Of a stretch of DNA of 64,000 nucleotides, positions 1 to 8,579 are shown in pieces; position 1 is the first letter of the stretch, and every line of letters begins with the position of its first letter. The notes beneath the pieces were generated by a model, which was not told the origin of the DNA, made no database searches, and worked only from the letters and a program-made list of their open reading frames with translations. Origin of the DNA: Streptomyces deccanensis (GTDB lineage: Bacteria > Actinomycetota > Actinomycetes > Streptomycetales > Streptomycetaceae); the NCBI RefSeq assembly GCF_022385335.1, contig NZ_CP092431.1, positions 372,001 to 436,000 of the forward strand. Direction: 5' to 3'. The position numbers were made by a program, and so were the translations under genes.

Positions 1-344
1 TGGTGGTACTCAGTGCCGTCGTGGGCGGGGCCGCGCAGGGTCTGGCGTTTCGTGGAGCGCTGTCCGCCGTGGCGGCCGCGTCGGCGCCGGATCGCCGGGC
101 GGCCGTGATCTCGTCACTGTTCGTGGTGGCCTACACGGGGATCTCGGTGCCGGTCATCGGGGTGGGGTTCCTGGCGGAGCCGATGGGTCTGGAAGGCGCG
201 GGGCTCGTCTTCATCGCGTGCATGGCGGTGCTGGTGTCGTCCGCGGCCGTGTATCTGCTGCGACGTCCGGTACCGGCTCCGAAGGCGGAGGCCGAGGCGG
301 AGGCGGAGGCGGAGGCGGAGGCGGAGGCGGAGCGATCGGGCTGA
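1..344 (+). CDS. MFS transporter, C-terminal fragment (cut by window edge)
   Basis: Only the last ~113 residues are present; the gene enters from the left edge in the frame whose codons start at position 3. Two or three hydrophobic helices are visible, with a short basic-loop motif around DRRAAVISS between them, as in the last transmembrane segments of drug or metabolite efflux transporters of the major facilitator superfamily. The protein ends in a low-complexity tail of alternating Ala and Glu encoded by about eight GAGGCG hexamers (roughly 287-333), which probably expands and contracts by slippage. Substrate cannot be inferred. Confidence 0.7.
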   Translation, partial: VVLSAVVGGAAQGLAFRGALSAVAAASAPDRRAAVISSLFVVAYTGISVPVIGVGFLAEPMGLEGAGLVFIACMAVLVSSAAVYLLRRPVPAPKAEAEAEAEAEAEAEAERSG

Positions 345-355
345 GGGGTTCATCG

Positions 356-397
356 GTCGCCGGGAGTAGGTCCCGCGTCGCCGGGAGTAGGTCCCGC
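356..397. repeat. 21-bp perfect tandem duplication with internal dyads
   Basis: Two identical adjacent 21-bp units occupy 356-376 and 377-397. Each contains the small inverted repeat CGGGA-gtagg-TCCCG. The pair lies just after the MFS stop codon and could act as a weak transcription end signal, but there is no T-tract. Confidence 0.6.
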
Positions 398-440
398 GCC
401 CCAGGTGCGGTTCGCACCCGAGTGGCTAGGGTCCGTCCTC

Positions 441-902
441 ATGGAGACCACGGGAATCGTTCGCCGTCGGACGGCTGAGCGTGTGCGCGACACTCTGGAA
501 CGGCTCGTCGGCGAGCGGGACGTCTGGCTGTCGACGGCTCACCCCGAACACGGGCCGCACCAGGTGCCGTTGTGGTTCTCGTGGGACGGGCGGGCGGTGT
601 GGATGTGCACCGGCGCCGCGTCCGTGACCGTACGGAACGTCCGCGAGGAGCCGCGCGTGCGCCTGTCGCTGCCGGACACGTTCGACGTGGTGCTGCTCCA
701 GGGGGAGGCGGAGTGTTTCGCCGACCAGGAGGTGCCCCGGGACGCGGCGGAGGCGTTCGCGGGGAAGTTCGGGTGGGATCCGCGCGTGGAGGACGGTGCC
801 TTCGTGTACGTCCGCGTGGTCCCGACGACCGTACGCGCTTGGCGCGGCGAGCCGGAACTACGCGGGCGAGTCATCATGCGGGACGGCGTGTGGTCGGAAT
901 GA
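441..902 (+). CDS. PPOX-class (pyridoxamine 5'-phosphate oxidase fold) flavin/F420-dependent protein
   Basis: A 153-residue split-barrel protein. The N-terminal half has the family pattern of a basic helix, then strands around VWLSTAHPEHGPHQVPLWFSW (residues 28-48) and VWMCTG (53-58), as in actinobacterial PPOX-class proteins that bind FMN or the deazaflavin F420. The start at 441 is preferred over an in-frame start at 405 because TAGGGT (427-432) sits 8 nt upstream as a plausible -10 box, giving a leaderless transcript; there is no ribosome binding site. Exact substrate is unknown. Confidence 0.8.
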   Translation: METTGIVRRRTAERVRDTLERLVGERDVWLSTAHPEHGPHQVPLWFSWDGRAVWMCTGAASVTVRNVREEPRVRLSLPDTFDVVLLQGEAECFADQEVPRDAAEAFAGKFGWDPRVEDGAFVYVRVVPTTVRAWRGEPELRGRVIMRDGVWSE

Positions 903-918
903 CGACGACGGCCGACCC

Positions 919-1845
919 TCACCGGCGCGGCTGGTGGACCGGCTTCCAGTGGCTCCAGTCGGGGATGGGCTCGCGGGACTCGTGCCAGGGTGCCGGGAGG
1001 CCGGCCGTGCCGGTGCGGGACGCGACGACGCCGCCCGCGATGGCGCAGGTGGTGTCGCGGTCGCCCCATCCGGCGACGGTCTGCCAGAGCGCCTCGGTCA
1101 GGTCGTTCAGGTGGCCCGCGGCGGACCACAGGGCGAACGGGACCGTGTCCGGGGCCGAGATCAGTGTTCCCGAGCCCAGGACGGACGCCGCGTGGCGGAC
1201 CGACGCACGGTCGGAGAACGCGGCGGCCACCAGGAGGCGGGAGCGGACGTCGCTGTCCGGCACATGGTCGGCGACCTCCCGCAGGAACTCCGGGCGAGGC
1301 GGGGCGTCGTGGCCCTCGGTCGCGGCCGCCAGTGCCGCCGCGACCGCCACGGCGACGGCGCCCGCCACGGCCTCGGGGTGGGCGTGCGTGGTCAGCGCGG
1401 ACAGCCTGGCCTGCTCTCGGGCTGCCGGCAGGTCGTCGCGGAACCACGCGCCGAGGGGTGCGACGCGCATCGCGGCCCCGTTGCCGTAGGAACCCTGGCC
1501 GCCGAACCGCTCGGTGGTGACGGCCCGCCAGTCACCGCCCTCGCGGATGCCCCGGAGCACACCGTGCATGGACGGCCCGTACTTGCGCCCCGGGTCACGG
1601 TCGTACTCGGCGGCGAACTCCACCGCCAGGGTGTCCGGGAGGACCTCCCCGTGGGTCGTCAGGTGGCCGAACACGACGAAGGCCATGGCGGAGTCGTCCG
1701 TCCACGACCACGGCCCGGGACGCGGCTCCCGCGCGGCCCACAACGCCTCCGCGTCCTCGTCGGACCGCGTGAACCAGCTGTCGCCGAAGGCGTCACCCAT
1801 CACCAGGCCGTCGAGACCGGCGTGGGCGTGGAAACGGCTGGTCAT
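919..1845 (-). CDS. ADP-ribosylglycohydrolase (DraG family)
   Basis: A 308-residue protein of the DraG/ARH family, which removes ADP-ribose from modified proteins or nucleic acids using two divalent metal ions. Family motifs are in the expected order: MGDAFGDSW (residues 16-24), TDDSAMA (49-55, metal ligands), a GNGAAMRVAPLG block (121-132), and a C-terminal GDRDTTCAIAG (261-271) matching the GxDxDT metal site. The start at 1845 has a strong GGAGGAG site (about 1853-1859); the frame stays open further upstream, but that part looks non-coding. It stands alone, with no ADP-ribosyltransferase next to it. Confidence 0.88.
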   Translation of the reverse strand: MTSRFHAHAGLDGLVMGDAFGDSWFTRSDEDAEALWAAREPRPGPWSWTDDSAMAFVVFGHLTTHGEVLPDTLAVEFAAEYDRDPGRKYGPSMHGVLRGIREGGDWRAVTTERFGGQGSYGNGAAMRVAPLGAWFRDDLPAAREQARLSALTTHAHPEAVAGAVAVAVAAALAAATEGHDAPPRPEFLREVADHVPDSDVRSRLLVAAAFSDRASVRHAASVLGSGTLISAPDTVPFALWSAAGHLNDLTEALWQTVAGWGDRDTTCAIAGGVVASRTGTAGLPAPWHESREPIPDWSHWKPVHQPRR

Positions 1846-2172
1846 CGGAAGACTCCTCCGGGCGATGGGGATGGGGATGGGGACGAGGGGGGTGGCCAGA
1901 GCATTGTCGTCGGCGGGCGACGAGCGTGCGAGTGTGTTTCCGCGCTCGCCGTGCCCCGCCTGATTCCGGCCACCCGGCTGCAACGCGTGCTCGCGGCCTC
2001 GAACTTCGTCCACACCGGGACGTTCCCCAAGGAGGACTGGACGCGCCTGAGCGGGCGCACCGCACGGGAGTCGAGGGTGCTGGTGCTCGCACCTGACGCA
2101 CCCGGGAGGTGCGGCGGACGTGCGTCCTCGTGCGCCGCGCTCCGCGACGGCGCCGTCGGCGGACGCGGCCGG

Positions 2173-3714
2173 TCAGTTGACCTCCCGGGGCCGTCCGGAC
2201 CAGTACGGCTCGCGCAGTTTGAACTTCTGGACCTTTCCGGTCGCCGTTCGAGGGATGGTCTCCCGGAACTCCACGCTCGTCGGGGCCTTGTACCCGGCGA
2301 GCCGTTCCTTGCAGTACGCGATGATCTCGGCCTCGCTCACGGCCGCTCCCCCGGCCCGCACGACCAGCGCCTTGATCGTCTCGCCCCATTTCGTGTCCGG
2401 CACCCCGATGACCGCGACCTCGGCGACCCCGGGGTGGCTGAAGATCGTGTCCTCCACCTCGATGGACGACACGTTCTCGCCGCCGGTGATGATGACGTCC
2501 TTCTTCCGGTCCGAGATCGTCAGATGTCCGTCGGCGGGGTCCAGGGTCCCGCCGTCGCCCGTGTGGAACCAGCCGTCCTCCAGCACGGCGGCGGTCTCCT
2601 CGGGCTTCTCCCAGTACCCGTCCAGGACCACGTTCGAGCGCGCCAACACCTCACCGGAGTCGGCGACTCGGAGCTTCACCCCGAGCGCCGGCAGACCCGC
2701 GCGTGACAGCTTCCGCGACCGCTCCTCACCCCGCAGGGCGTCGTCATCGGGCCGCGCGCGGTTGAACGTCAGCAGGGGCGAGGTCTCCGTCAGGCCGTAG
2801 ATCTGGGTGAACTCCCAGCCCAGTTCCTCCTCGACGCGCTGGATCATCCGGCTCGGGGGCGGCGCTCCCGCGCACACGATCCGCACCCGGTCGCGCCCCG
2901 GCACCGGCCCTTCCCAGCCGGTCGCCGCGTCGAGGACCGCGTTCCACACCGCCGGCGCGCCGCACATCAGCGTCACGCCGTGTTCGTCGACCCGGCGCAG
3001 GATCTCGGTGCCGTCGACCTTGCGCAGAACCACCTGCCGGGCGCCGAGCCCGGCCATGACGAACGGCATCCCCCACCCGTTGCAGTGGAACATCGGCAAC
3101 GTGTGCAGATACACGTCCCGCTCCCAGGCCCGCGTGTGCAGGCCGAAGGTCAGCCCGTTCACCCAGATGTTGCGGTGCGTGAGCTGAACCCCCTTGGGGC
3201 GCGCGGTCGTTCCGGAGGTGTAGTTGATCGTCGCTGTGGCGTCCTCGTCCGGGCGCGACCAGGGCCTCGGCTCGACCCCGAACCGCATCAGCCCGGTGTC
3301 CGTCTCCTCCCCCAGGGTGAACCGGTGCGTCACCTTGACGTCGGCGACCGTGTCCCGCACCTCGGGGTCGACCAGCAGCACGGAGGCACCGCTCTGGCGC
3401 ACCACGTACTCGATCTCCTCCGCCTTCAGCCGGAAGTTGACCGGCACACAGATCCGCCCGCTCATCGGCACCGCGAACAGCAACTCCAGCAGTCGGGCCG
3501 AGTTGTGGCTGACCACCGCCACCCGCTCGCCCTCCCCCACCCCGAGCGCGTCCAGTCCCGCCTGCCAGGCCCGCACCCGTTCCCCCAGTCGTCCGTACGT
3601 CGACGGCGCCACCGGCGCCGCGGGCTGACTCGGTTCGTCGATCACCCCGGGGCTGTCGGCGAAACCCGCCTCCGCCCGGTCCAGGAAGTCGGCCACCGTC
3701 ATCGGAACACGCAT
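2173..3714 (-). CDS. Acyl-CoA synthetase (AMP-forming, FadD type)
   Basis: A 513-residue adenylate-forming enzyme that activates a carboxylic acid, probably fatty, to its CoA thioester through an acyl-AMP. Visible motifs: P-loop-like YTSGTTARPKG (165-175), YGLTETSP (306-313), GWFHTGD (381-387), the hinge region SDRKKDVIITGGEN (401-414) and the catalytic lysine in TATGKVQKF (about 494). The start at 3714 follows a GGGGAG site; a longer frame to 3762 exists but is Arg-rich and has no ribosome binding site. It is divergent from the secreted protein at 3930. Chain-length preference cannot be read from sequence. A second family member lies at 61612-63210. Confidence 0.92.
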   Translation of the reverse strand: MRVPMTVADFLDRAEAGFADSPGVIDEPSQPAAPVAPSTYGRLGERVRAWQAGLDALGVGEGERVAVVSHNSARLLELLFAVPMSGRICVPVNFRLKAEEIEYVVRQSGASVLLVDPEVRDTVADVKVTHRFTLGEETDTGLMRFGVEPRPWSRPDEDATATINYTSGTTARPKGVQLTHRNIWVNGLTFGLHTRAWERDVYLHTLPMFHCNGWGMPFVMAGLGARQVVLRKVDGTEILRRVDEHGVTLMCGAPAVWNAVLDAATGWEGPVPGRDRVRIVCAGAPPPSRMIQRVEEELGWEFTQIYGLTETSPLLTFNRARPDDDALRGEERSRKLSRAGLPALGVKLRVADSGEVLARSNVVLDGYWEKPEETAAVLEDGWFHTGDGGTLDPADGHLTISDRKKDVIITGGENVSSIEVEDTIFSHPGVAEVAVIGVPDTKWGETIKALVVRAGGAAVSEAEIIAYCKERLAGYKAPTSVEFRETIPRTATGKVQKFKLREPYWSGRPREVN

Positions 3715-3929
3715 GTGTCTCCCCACTCGCCCTGTCCGCACGCCGCGTACGCCACGTCTCATGTCTCCTACGAGTTGTTACTCCCCTCCCGAGCGCGTGC
3801 GCCACTGGCCGGTCACCCGATCGGGTAGGCCGCTCCACGCGTTTTGTCATGTGGGTGGCTAGAACTCCGGGGTGGGCTGGTTCACGGTGGTTCCTCCTGT
3901 CCACCTGATCCGCCCGGAGGGATCCAGCA

Positions 3930-5123
3930 GTGAGACGAAGGCGATTTGTGGCAGGGACCATCGGTGTCCTGGCGGGGACGGCGCTCGGCCCCTCCGCGTC
4001 CCGGGCCGACGTACCGGCGGCCCGCGCACAGGACCGACGGACCGTACCGGCGCCGCGCGCACAGGACCGGCAGACCGTACCGGCGCCGCGTGCGCGGGGC
4101 TGGCAGGCCGTGCCGGCACCCGGTAGCCTCCCCGCCGCGCAACTGCGGCGCGTCGCCGCCGCCGGGCCGCGACTGGCCTGGGCCGTGGGCGAGGAGAACC
4201 TGGGCGCGCAGACCCAGCAGCAGGCCCTGTCCATGGTGTGGAACGGAAGCGTCTGGACGAAGTCCGACCTGTCGCACCTCACGCACACGAGGATCGTCGA
4301 TGTCGCCGGTGTCCACACGTCCGCCGCGTGGGCCGTGGGCCATCCCACCGGCGACACCACCCCCCTGCTGCGCTGGGACGGCACCACATGGCGCGAGGCC
4401 GACTTCCCCGGCCGGGGCGAGCCGGACGTCCGGCTCACCTCGGTGGCGGTGGGCCGCGACCGGCAGGTGTGGGTCTGTGGGACCCGGGACGGCGCCGCCC
4501 GCCTGCTGCACGGCCACGGGCGGCGGTGGCGCTGGCTGGACCCGCTGCCCGTCGAGAGCGTGAACCTCTGGCGGGTCGTCGTGCGCCGGCCGGGCGAGGT
4601 GTGGGTCTGCGGAGACCGGTCGAACGGCGGCGGCTGGTCGGGCCTCGTGGCCCGCTGGGACGGTGCGTGGACGGTGCTCCCCCCTGTCGTGGGCCTACGG
4701 CTCGGCATCGCCGACGTGCACTCCGCCGGTCCGGACGACGTGTGGGCGGTGGGCACCGAGGCCGGTGTCGGCGGGCCGATCGGCCGTCCCGGCAACCCCG
4801 CGCTGAGCCACTGGGACGGCACGGCCTGGACCCGGGTGGAACCCGGCTTCACCCTCGGGTCGCTCACCGGGATAGCGAGCGACGCGCGGGGCCGCGCAGC
4901 ATGGATCTCGGGCTGGAACTTCTCGGACCAGACCCGCGGTACGTATCTTCGCCGGGACGGCGACACCTGGACGCTCGCCCGGGGCCCGGCGGGCCCGGCC
5001 CCGGCGCCCTACCTCAATGACGTGACGTCCGTTCCGGGCACCCGGGGATTCTGGTCGGTGGGCATGACGCACTCCGCCCCGTATCCGCCGACCGAGGCAT
5101 ACAGCGAACACCTCGGGGCCTGA
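3930..5123 (+). CDS. Tat-exported Trp-rich repeat protein (propeller-like), unknown function
   Basis: A 397-residue protein beginning with a twin-arginine signal (RRRRFVAGT, then a short hydrophobic stretch and an Ala-rich cleavage zone near residue 27). Residues about 29-65 are three imperfect 11-residue repeats of the type AQDRQTVPAPR, encoded by ~33-bp DNA repeats. The remainder contains recurring blocks such as VWVCG, WAVG, LxxWDG and TAWT, spaced about 40-50 residues apart, as in secreted beta-propeller or BNR-like proteins. GTG start at 3930 with GGAGGG at 3917-3922. No catalytic motif is evident; an extracellular binding or carbohydrate-related role is only a guess. Confidence 0.82.
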   Translation: MRRRRFVAGTIGVLAGTALGPSASRADVPAARAQDRRTVPAPRAQDRQTVPAPRARGWQAVPAPGSLPAAQLRRVAAAGPRLAWAVGEENLGAQTQQQALSMVWNGSVWTKSDLSHLTHTRIVDVAGVHTSAAWAVGHPTGDTTPLLRWDGTTWREADFPGRGEPDVRLTSVAVGRDRQVWVCGTRDGAARLLHGHGRRWRWLDPLPVESVNLWRVVVRRPGEVWVCGDRSNGGGWSGLVARWDGAWTVLPPVVGLRLGIADVHSAGPDDVWAVGTEAGVGGPIGRPGNPALSHWDGTAWTRVEPGFTLGSLTGIASDARGRAAWISGWNFSDQTRGTYLRRDGDTWTLARGPAGPAPAPYLNDVTSVPGTRGFWSVGMTHSAPYPPTEAYSEHLGA

Positions 5124-5234
5124 TCGGCGGCGGACTCCGGATCGCGCCTCGCGGCGACGCCGGGGAGGATCGGGTGGGGCGGCGACCTCGTGCGGAGCCG
5201 CCCGCCACCTGTCCCTCGTGTGCGGAGGTACGCC

Positions 5235-6128
5235 ATGACCGCGTCCGACGACTCGCCGGCCGGTGCGGACGATGGCGGGCGGTACGGCGGGCGGTACGGC
5301 GAGGCCGTCTTCCGTCCGGAGCAGGTCGGCGAGGGCGAGCGGATCGATTTCGGTGCCCTCGCCTACGACGACATCACCTTGGCGCGGCTGCGGGAACTCG
5401 GGGTCGGCCCGGGGTGGCGCTGCCTCGACGTGGGTGCCGGCACGGGCACGGTCTCCCGTCGGCTGCTGGAGGAGGCCGGGGTGACGAGCGTGCTCGCCGT
5501 GGACCGCGACGTACGGTTCCTCGAAGCTCGGCCGATACCCGGGCTCGACGTCCTGGAGGCCGACGTCTCCGCCCCGTCGTTCGCCCCCGGCCGGTTCCGG
5601 CTCGTCCACGCGCGCTTCGTGCTGATGCACCTCCCCGAGCACGACCGCCTGATCACAGCGCTGGCCGAACTCGTCGCACCCGGTGGGGTGTTGGTGCTCA
5701 GCGACGCGATCGACCTGACGAGTGACCGGACGAGCGGACTGACGAGCGGACTGACGAGCGACCGGACGCCCGACACGCCGTACAGCGTGGCGATGCGGGC
5801 GATGTGGGAGGGGCTGCGGGACACCATCGGCACGGATGTCTCCTGGGTTCCGTCGTACCCACAACTGCTGCGGGCCGCGGGGCTCGGGTCCGTCGCCGCC
5901 GAGGTGCATGTGCCGCCGCTGGTGCCGGGCAGCCCCATCAGCCGCTTCTGGGCTGACACCTGGGACCGGAGCAGGACGGCCATGGTCGCCACCGGACTGG
6001 TCGACGACACGGCCGTCGACGCGGCGATCCGTTATCTGTCCTCGGACGAGTGCGCGGCGGTGTCGGCCGGCATGCTCACCGTCTGGGGACGGAAACCCGC
6101 GAGCGGCCCGGACGCGGCCCCCGCGTAG
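5235..6128 (+). CDS. Class I SAM-dependent methyltransferase
   Basis: A 297-residue Rossmann-fold methyltransferase. Motif I is LDVGAGTGTV (residues 64-73), followed by an acidic residue at the end of beta-2 (AVDRD, 88-92) and the post-I/II blocks VLEADVSAP and FRLVHARFVLMHLPEHD. Start at 5235 is set by GGAGG at 5224-5228; an upstream in-frame ATG at 5190 lacks a site. Residues 161-180 consist of repeats of (D/G)LTS and DRT, a local tandem duplication inserted after the motif-III strand and probably a surface loop. The target molecule is unknown; no biosynthetic partner is adjacent. Confidence 0.88.
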   Translation: MTASDDSPAGADDGGRYGGRYGEAVFRPEQVGEGERIDFGALAYDDITLARLRELGVGPGWRCLDVGAGTGTVSRRLLEEAGVTSVLAVDRDVRFLEARPIPGLDVLEADVSAPSFAPGRFRLVHARFVLMHLPEHDRLITALAELVAPGGVLVLSDAIDLTSDRTSGLTSGLTSDRTPDTPYSVAMRAMWEGLRDTIGTDVSWVPSYPQLLRAAGLGSVAAEVHVPPLVPGSPISRFWADTWDRSRTAMVATGLVDDTAVDAAIRYLSSDECAAVSAGMLTVWGRKPASGPDAAPA

Positions 6129-6194
6129 CCGTGTGCCTGCTCGCCTCGTGTTCCAGAGACCCGCGCGCCCCATGTTCCAGAGAGTGGACGCCTC

Positions 6195-6229
6195 TTGGTG
6201 TCGGGTTGCGGCTGCGGTAGAAATGGGCC
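6195..6229 (+). promoter_or_regulatory. Promoter of the organosulfur operon, leaderless leader-peptide transcript
   Basis: TTGGTG (6195-6200) and TAGAAA (6218-6223) are separated by 17 bp, a good match to a vegetative promoter. The ATG of the cysteine leader peptide begins 6 nt after the -10 box, so the mRNA probably starts at or next to the start codon. Confidence 0.6.
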
Positions 6230-6301
6230 ATGAATCCCGAGCCCCTGGTGCGACGCCTGGTCATCGACCTGTGCCGACGCCCGGGCTCGTGTTGTTGCTG
6301 A
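6230..6301 (+). CDS. 23-residue cysteine leader peptide (attenuator uORF)
   Basis: A short leaderless ORF encodes a basic peptide that contains the block VIDLCRR and ends in GSCCC immediately before TGA, with codons TGT TGT TGC. It lies about 175 nt upstream of a sulfonate-type ABC operon. Actinobacteria are known to use such Cys-rich leader peptides, typically with an (H)VDLCR block, upstream of sulfur assimilation genes; in mycobacteria poly-Cys short ORFs act as cysteine-responsive attenuators. The inferred role is sensing charged tRNA-Cys: stalling at the Cys codons when cysteine is scarce would favour downstream expression. It is too short for most gene callers and likely to be missed. 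Confidence 0.8.
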   Translation: MNPEPLVRRLVIDLCRRPGSCCC

Positions 6302-6355
6302 GCCGACGCTCCCCCGCCCGCCCCGCCGTCCGGTGACCCACCCGGCGCGGGCGAT

Positions 6356-6375
6356 CCCCGCGCGCTGTCGCGGGG
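6356..6375 (+). terminator. Candidate attenuator hairpin downstream of the Cys leader peptide
   Basis: A perfect 7-bp inverted repeat, CCCCGCG (6356-6362) and CGCGGGG (6369-6375) with loop CGCTGT, lies 54 nt after the leader-peptide stop and about 100 nt before the permease start. No clear U-tract follows, so it could end transcription weakly or act through folding with upstream C-rich sequence. Its position is what an attenuation mechanism would need. Confidence 0.45.
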
Positions 6376-6477
6376 TGCTTACTCCCGCTCGGTCCAGCAC
6401 CGCTCTCGCTCGGGGCCGGCCGCCCACGTCGCTCGGCGGCGGCCGCTCATGTCCCGGCGCCCCCTGGAGGACGCCAC

Positions 6478-7404
6478 GTGTCCGCAACTCCCCCTCTTTC
6501 CAAGCCTGATCAACCGACAACCGCACCCTCAGACGCGCCCACACCAGCACCAGCATCCGCACCCGCCGACGTACCGCCCGAGCCGGCCCAGTCGCCCCGT
6601 TCGTCCACACGTGGTTCATGGGCGCGCGCCCGTCACGTCGTCCTGCCCGTCGGCTCGCTGCTGCTCTTCCTCCTCCTGTGGCAGGTGGTGGCGGCGAGCG
6701 GAACGTGGAGCGAGACGCTCGTACCGTCACCGGCGAAGGTGTGGGACGCGTTCGTCACCGTGTCCACGACGCACGACGGTGTCCGGGGCTACAACGGCAC
6801 CTACCTCGTCGAGCATCTGGGCATCAGCCTGCGGCGCATCGCGGTCGGAGCCGGCATCGGCATCGCGCTCGGAGTACTGTTCGGGCTGCTCATGGGCACG
6901 GTCGGCTGGATGCGTTCGCTGTTCGAGCCCTGGATCACGTTCCTGCGGACGCTGCCGCCCCTGGCGTACTTCTCGCTGCTCATCATCTGGCTCGGCATCG
7001 ACGAGGAGCCGAAGATCACGCTGCTGGCCGTGGCCGCCTTCCCGCCCGTGGCCGTGTCCACCACCACGGCCGTCACCGCCGTACCGAAGAGCCTGATCGA
7101 GGCCGCCCGGGCACTCGGCGCGTCTCGGTGGGACGTGGTCCGGGACGTCGTGGTGCCGTCCGCGCTGCCGGAGACGCTCACCGGGGTCCGACTCGCCGTG
7201 GGGGTGGCCTACTCCTCCCTCGTCGCCGCCGAGTTGGTCAACGGTCTGCCCGGCATCGGCGGCATGGTCAAGGACGCCGCCAACTACAACAACACCCCCG
7301 TGGTCCTGGTCGGGATCATCGCCATCGGAGTCTCCGGCCTGATCATCGACGGCCTGCTGCTGCGTCTCGAACGCACGGTGGTGCCGTGGCGCGGTCGCGC
7401 CTAG
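6478..7404 (+). CDS. Sulfonate/taurine-type ABC transporter permease (SsuC/TauC family)
   Basis: A 308-residue inner-membrane permease. Residues 1-45 are a Pro/Ala-rich cytoplasmic extension, longer than in most family members; about six transmembrane helices follow. The conserved coupling motif is the EAARALGASRWDVVRDVVVPSALP block, which contacts the ATPase. The family imports alkanesulfonates, taurine or nitrate-like anions; the neighbouring dioxygenase and Cys leader peptide favour an organosulfur compound. GTG start at 6478 with GGAGG at 6466-6470. First structural gene of the operon. Confidence 0.9.
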   Translation: MSATPPLSKPDQPTTAPSDAPTPAPASAPADVPPEPAQSPRSSTRGSWARARHVVLPVGSLLLFLLLWQVVAASGTWSETLVPSPAKVWDAFVTVSTTHDGVRGYNGTYLVEHLGISLRRIAVGAGIGIALGVLFGLLMGTVGWMRSLFEPWITFLRTLPPLAYFSLLIIWLGIDEEPKITLLAVAAFPPVAVSTTTAVTAVPKSLIEAARALGASRWDVVRDVVVPSALPETLTGVRLAVGVAYSSLVAAELVNGLPGIGGMVKDAANYNNTPVVLVGIIAIGVSGLIIDGLLLRLERTVVPWRGRA

Positions 7405-7410
7405 CGCCAC

Positions 7411-7464
7411 CGACGACCGACGACCGACGACCGACGACCGACGACCGACGACCGACGACCGACC
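7411..7464. repeat. Heptanucleotide tandem repeat, unit CGACGAC
   Basis: About 7.5 perfect copies of a 7-bp unit fill most of the spacer between the permease and the binding protein. Written in another phase the unit is ACGACCG, one base different from the repeat at 10325-10401 in the same operon. Length 7 is not a codon multiple, consistent with non-coding DNA. Confidence 0.9.
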
Positions 7465-7514
7465 AACACCCCCCTCTTTTTCCGTACCTCCCCCTGCACA
7501 GAAACGGCTCCGCC

Positions 7515-8579
7515 ATGTCCCGTGCTCCTCAAGGCCCGTCCCGTCGACGCCTCCTCACCGGAGCCCTGGCCGGTGTCACCGTCGCCGTCTCCGCCGCCGT
7601 CACCGGCTGCTCCACGGACAGCGCGGCGACGACGTCCGGCCGCTCCAAGAAACTGCGCATCGGCTACTTCGCCTTCCCCAGCGGCGACTTGATCGTGAAG
7701 AACAGAAAACTGCTGGAAAAGGCGCTCCCGGACCACGACATCACCTGGATCAAGTTCGACTCCGGCGCCAGTGTCAACCAGGCCTTCATCGGCAAGTCCC
7801 TCGACATCGCGGCACTGGGCTCCAGTCCGTTCGCTCGCGGGATCTCCGGCGGTTCGCCCATCCCGTACAAGGTCGCGTGGATCCTCGACGTCGCGGGCGA
7901 GAACGAGGCCCTCGTGGCGCGCAGGGCCACCGGCATCTCCGACGTCGCCGGGCTGAGGGGCAAGAAGATAGCCACGCCGTTCGCGTCCACGTCGCACTAC
8001 AGTCTGCTGGCGGCGCTGGAGACGGCCGGGCTCAAGGCGTCCGACGTCCAACTCATCGACCTCCAGCCTCAGCCGATCCTCGCCGCCTGGCAGCGGGGCG
8101 ACATCGACGCCGCCTACGTCTGGTTGCCCACCCTGGACGAACTGCGCACGTCCGGGACCCAGTTGACCAGCAGCAAGGAGGTCGGCGCGGCCGGAAAGCC
8201 GACGTTGGACCTGGCCGTGGTGTCCGACGACCTGATCGCCCGTGACCCGAAGGCGATCGCCGCCTGGCGCAAGGCCGAGGCCGATGCTCTGCGCCTGCTC
8301 AAGTCCGATCCGAAGGGCGCGGTGAAGGCCGTCGCGGCCGAGCTCGGTATCAGCGCGGCGGACGCCGAGGCGCAGCTCTCGCAGGGCGTGTTCCTCACTC
8401 CGGAGCAGGTGGTGTCCGCCGACTGGCTGGGCACCGACGACACCCCCGGAAAGCTGCTCACCTACGTCACCGACACGGCCCGGTTCCTGGCCGCCCAGCA
8501 GCAGATCGACGCCGCCCCGTCGGCGGACGCCGTGCGCGAGGCGTTCTACCTCAAGGGGCTGTCCGATGTCCTCAAGTGA
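7515..8579 (+). CDS. ABC transporter sulfonate-binding lipoprotein (SsuA/TauA family)
   Basis: A 354-residue periplasmic-type binding protein exported and lipid-anchored: a basic n-region with RRR (10-12), a hydrophobic core and a lipobox ending VTGC (Cys32). The mature part begins with KKLRIGYFAFPSGD and has the family pattern of two lobes, including DIAALGSSPFARG and the IDAAYVWLP segment seen in sulfonate/nitrate binding proteins. Start 7515 is used because the open frame upstream runs through the heptad repeat and the permease gene. It overlaps the ATPase gene by 14 nt. The ligand is likely a sulfonate or sulfate ester. Confidence 0.9.
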   Translation: MSRAPQGPSRRRLLTGALAGVTVAVSAAVTGCSTDSAATTSGRSKKLRIGYFAFPSGDLIVKNRKLLEKALPDHDITWIKFDSGASVNQAFIGKSLDIAALGSSPFARGISGGSPIPYKVAWILDVAGENEALVARRATGISDVAGLRGKKIATPFASTSHYSLLAALETAGLKASDVQLIDLQPQPILAAWQRGDIDAAYVWLPTLDELRTSGTQLTSSKEVGAAGKPTLDLAVVSDDLIARDPKAIAAWRKAEADALRLLKSDPKGAVKAVAAELGISAADAEAQLSQGVFLTPEQVVSADWLGTDDTPGKLLTYVTDTARFLAAQQQIDAAPSADAVREAFYLKGLSDVLK

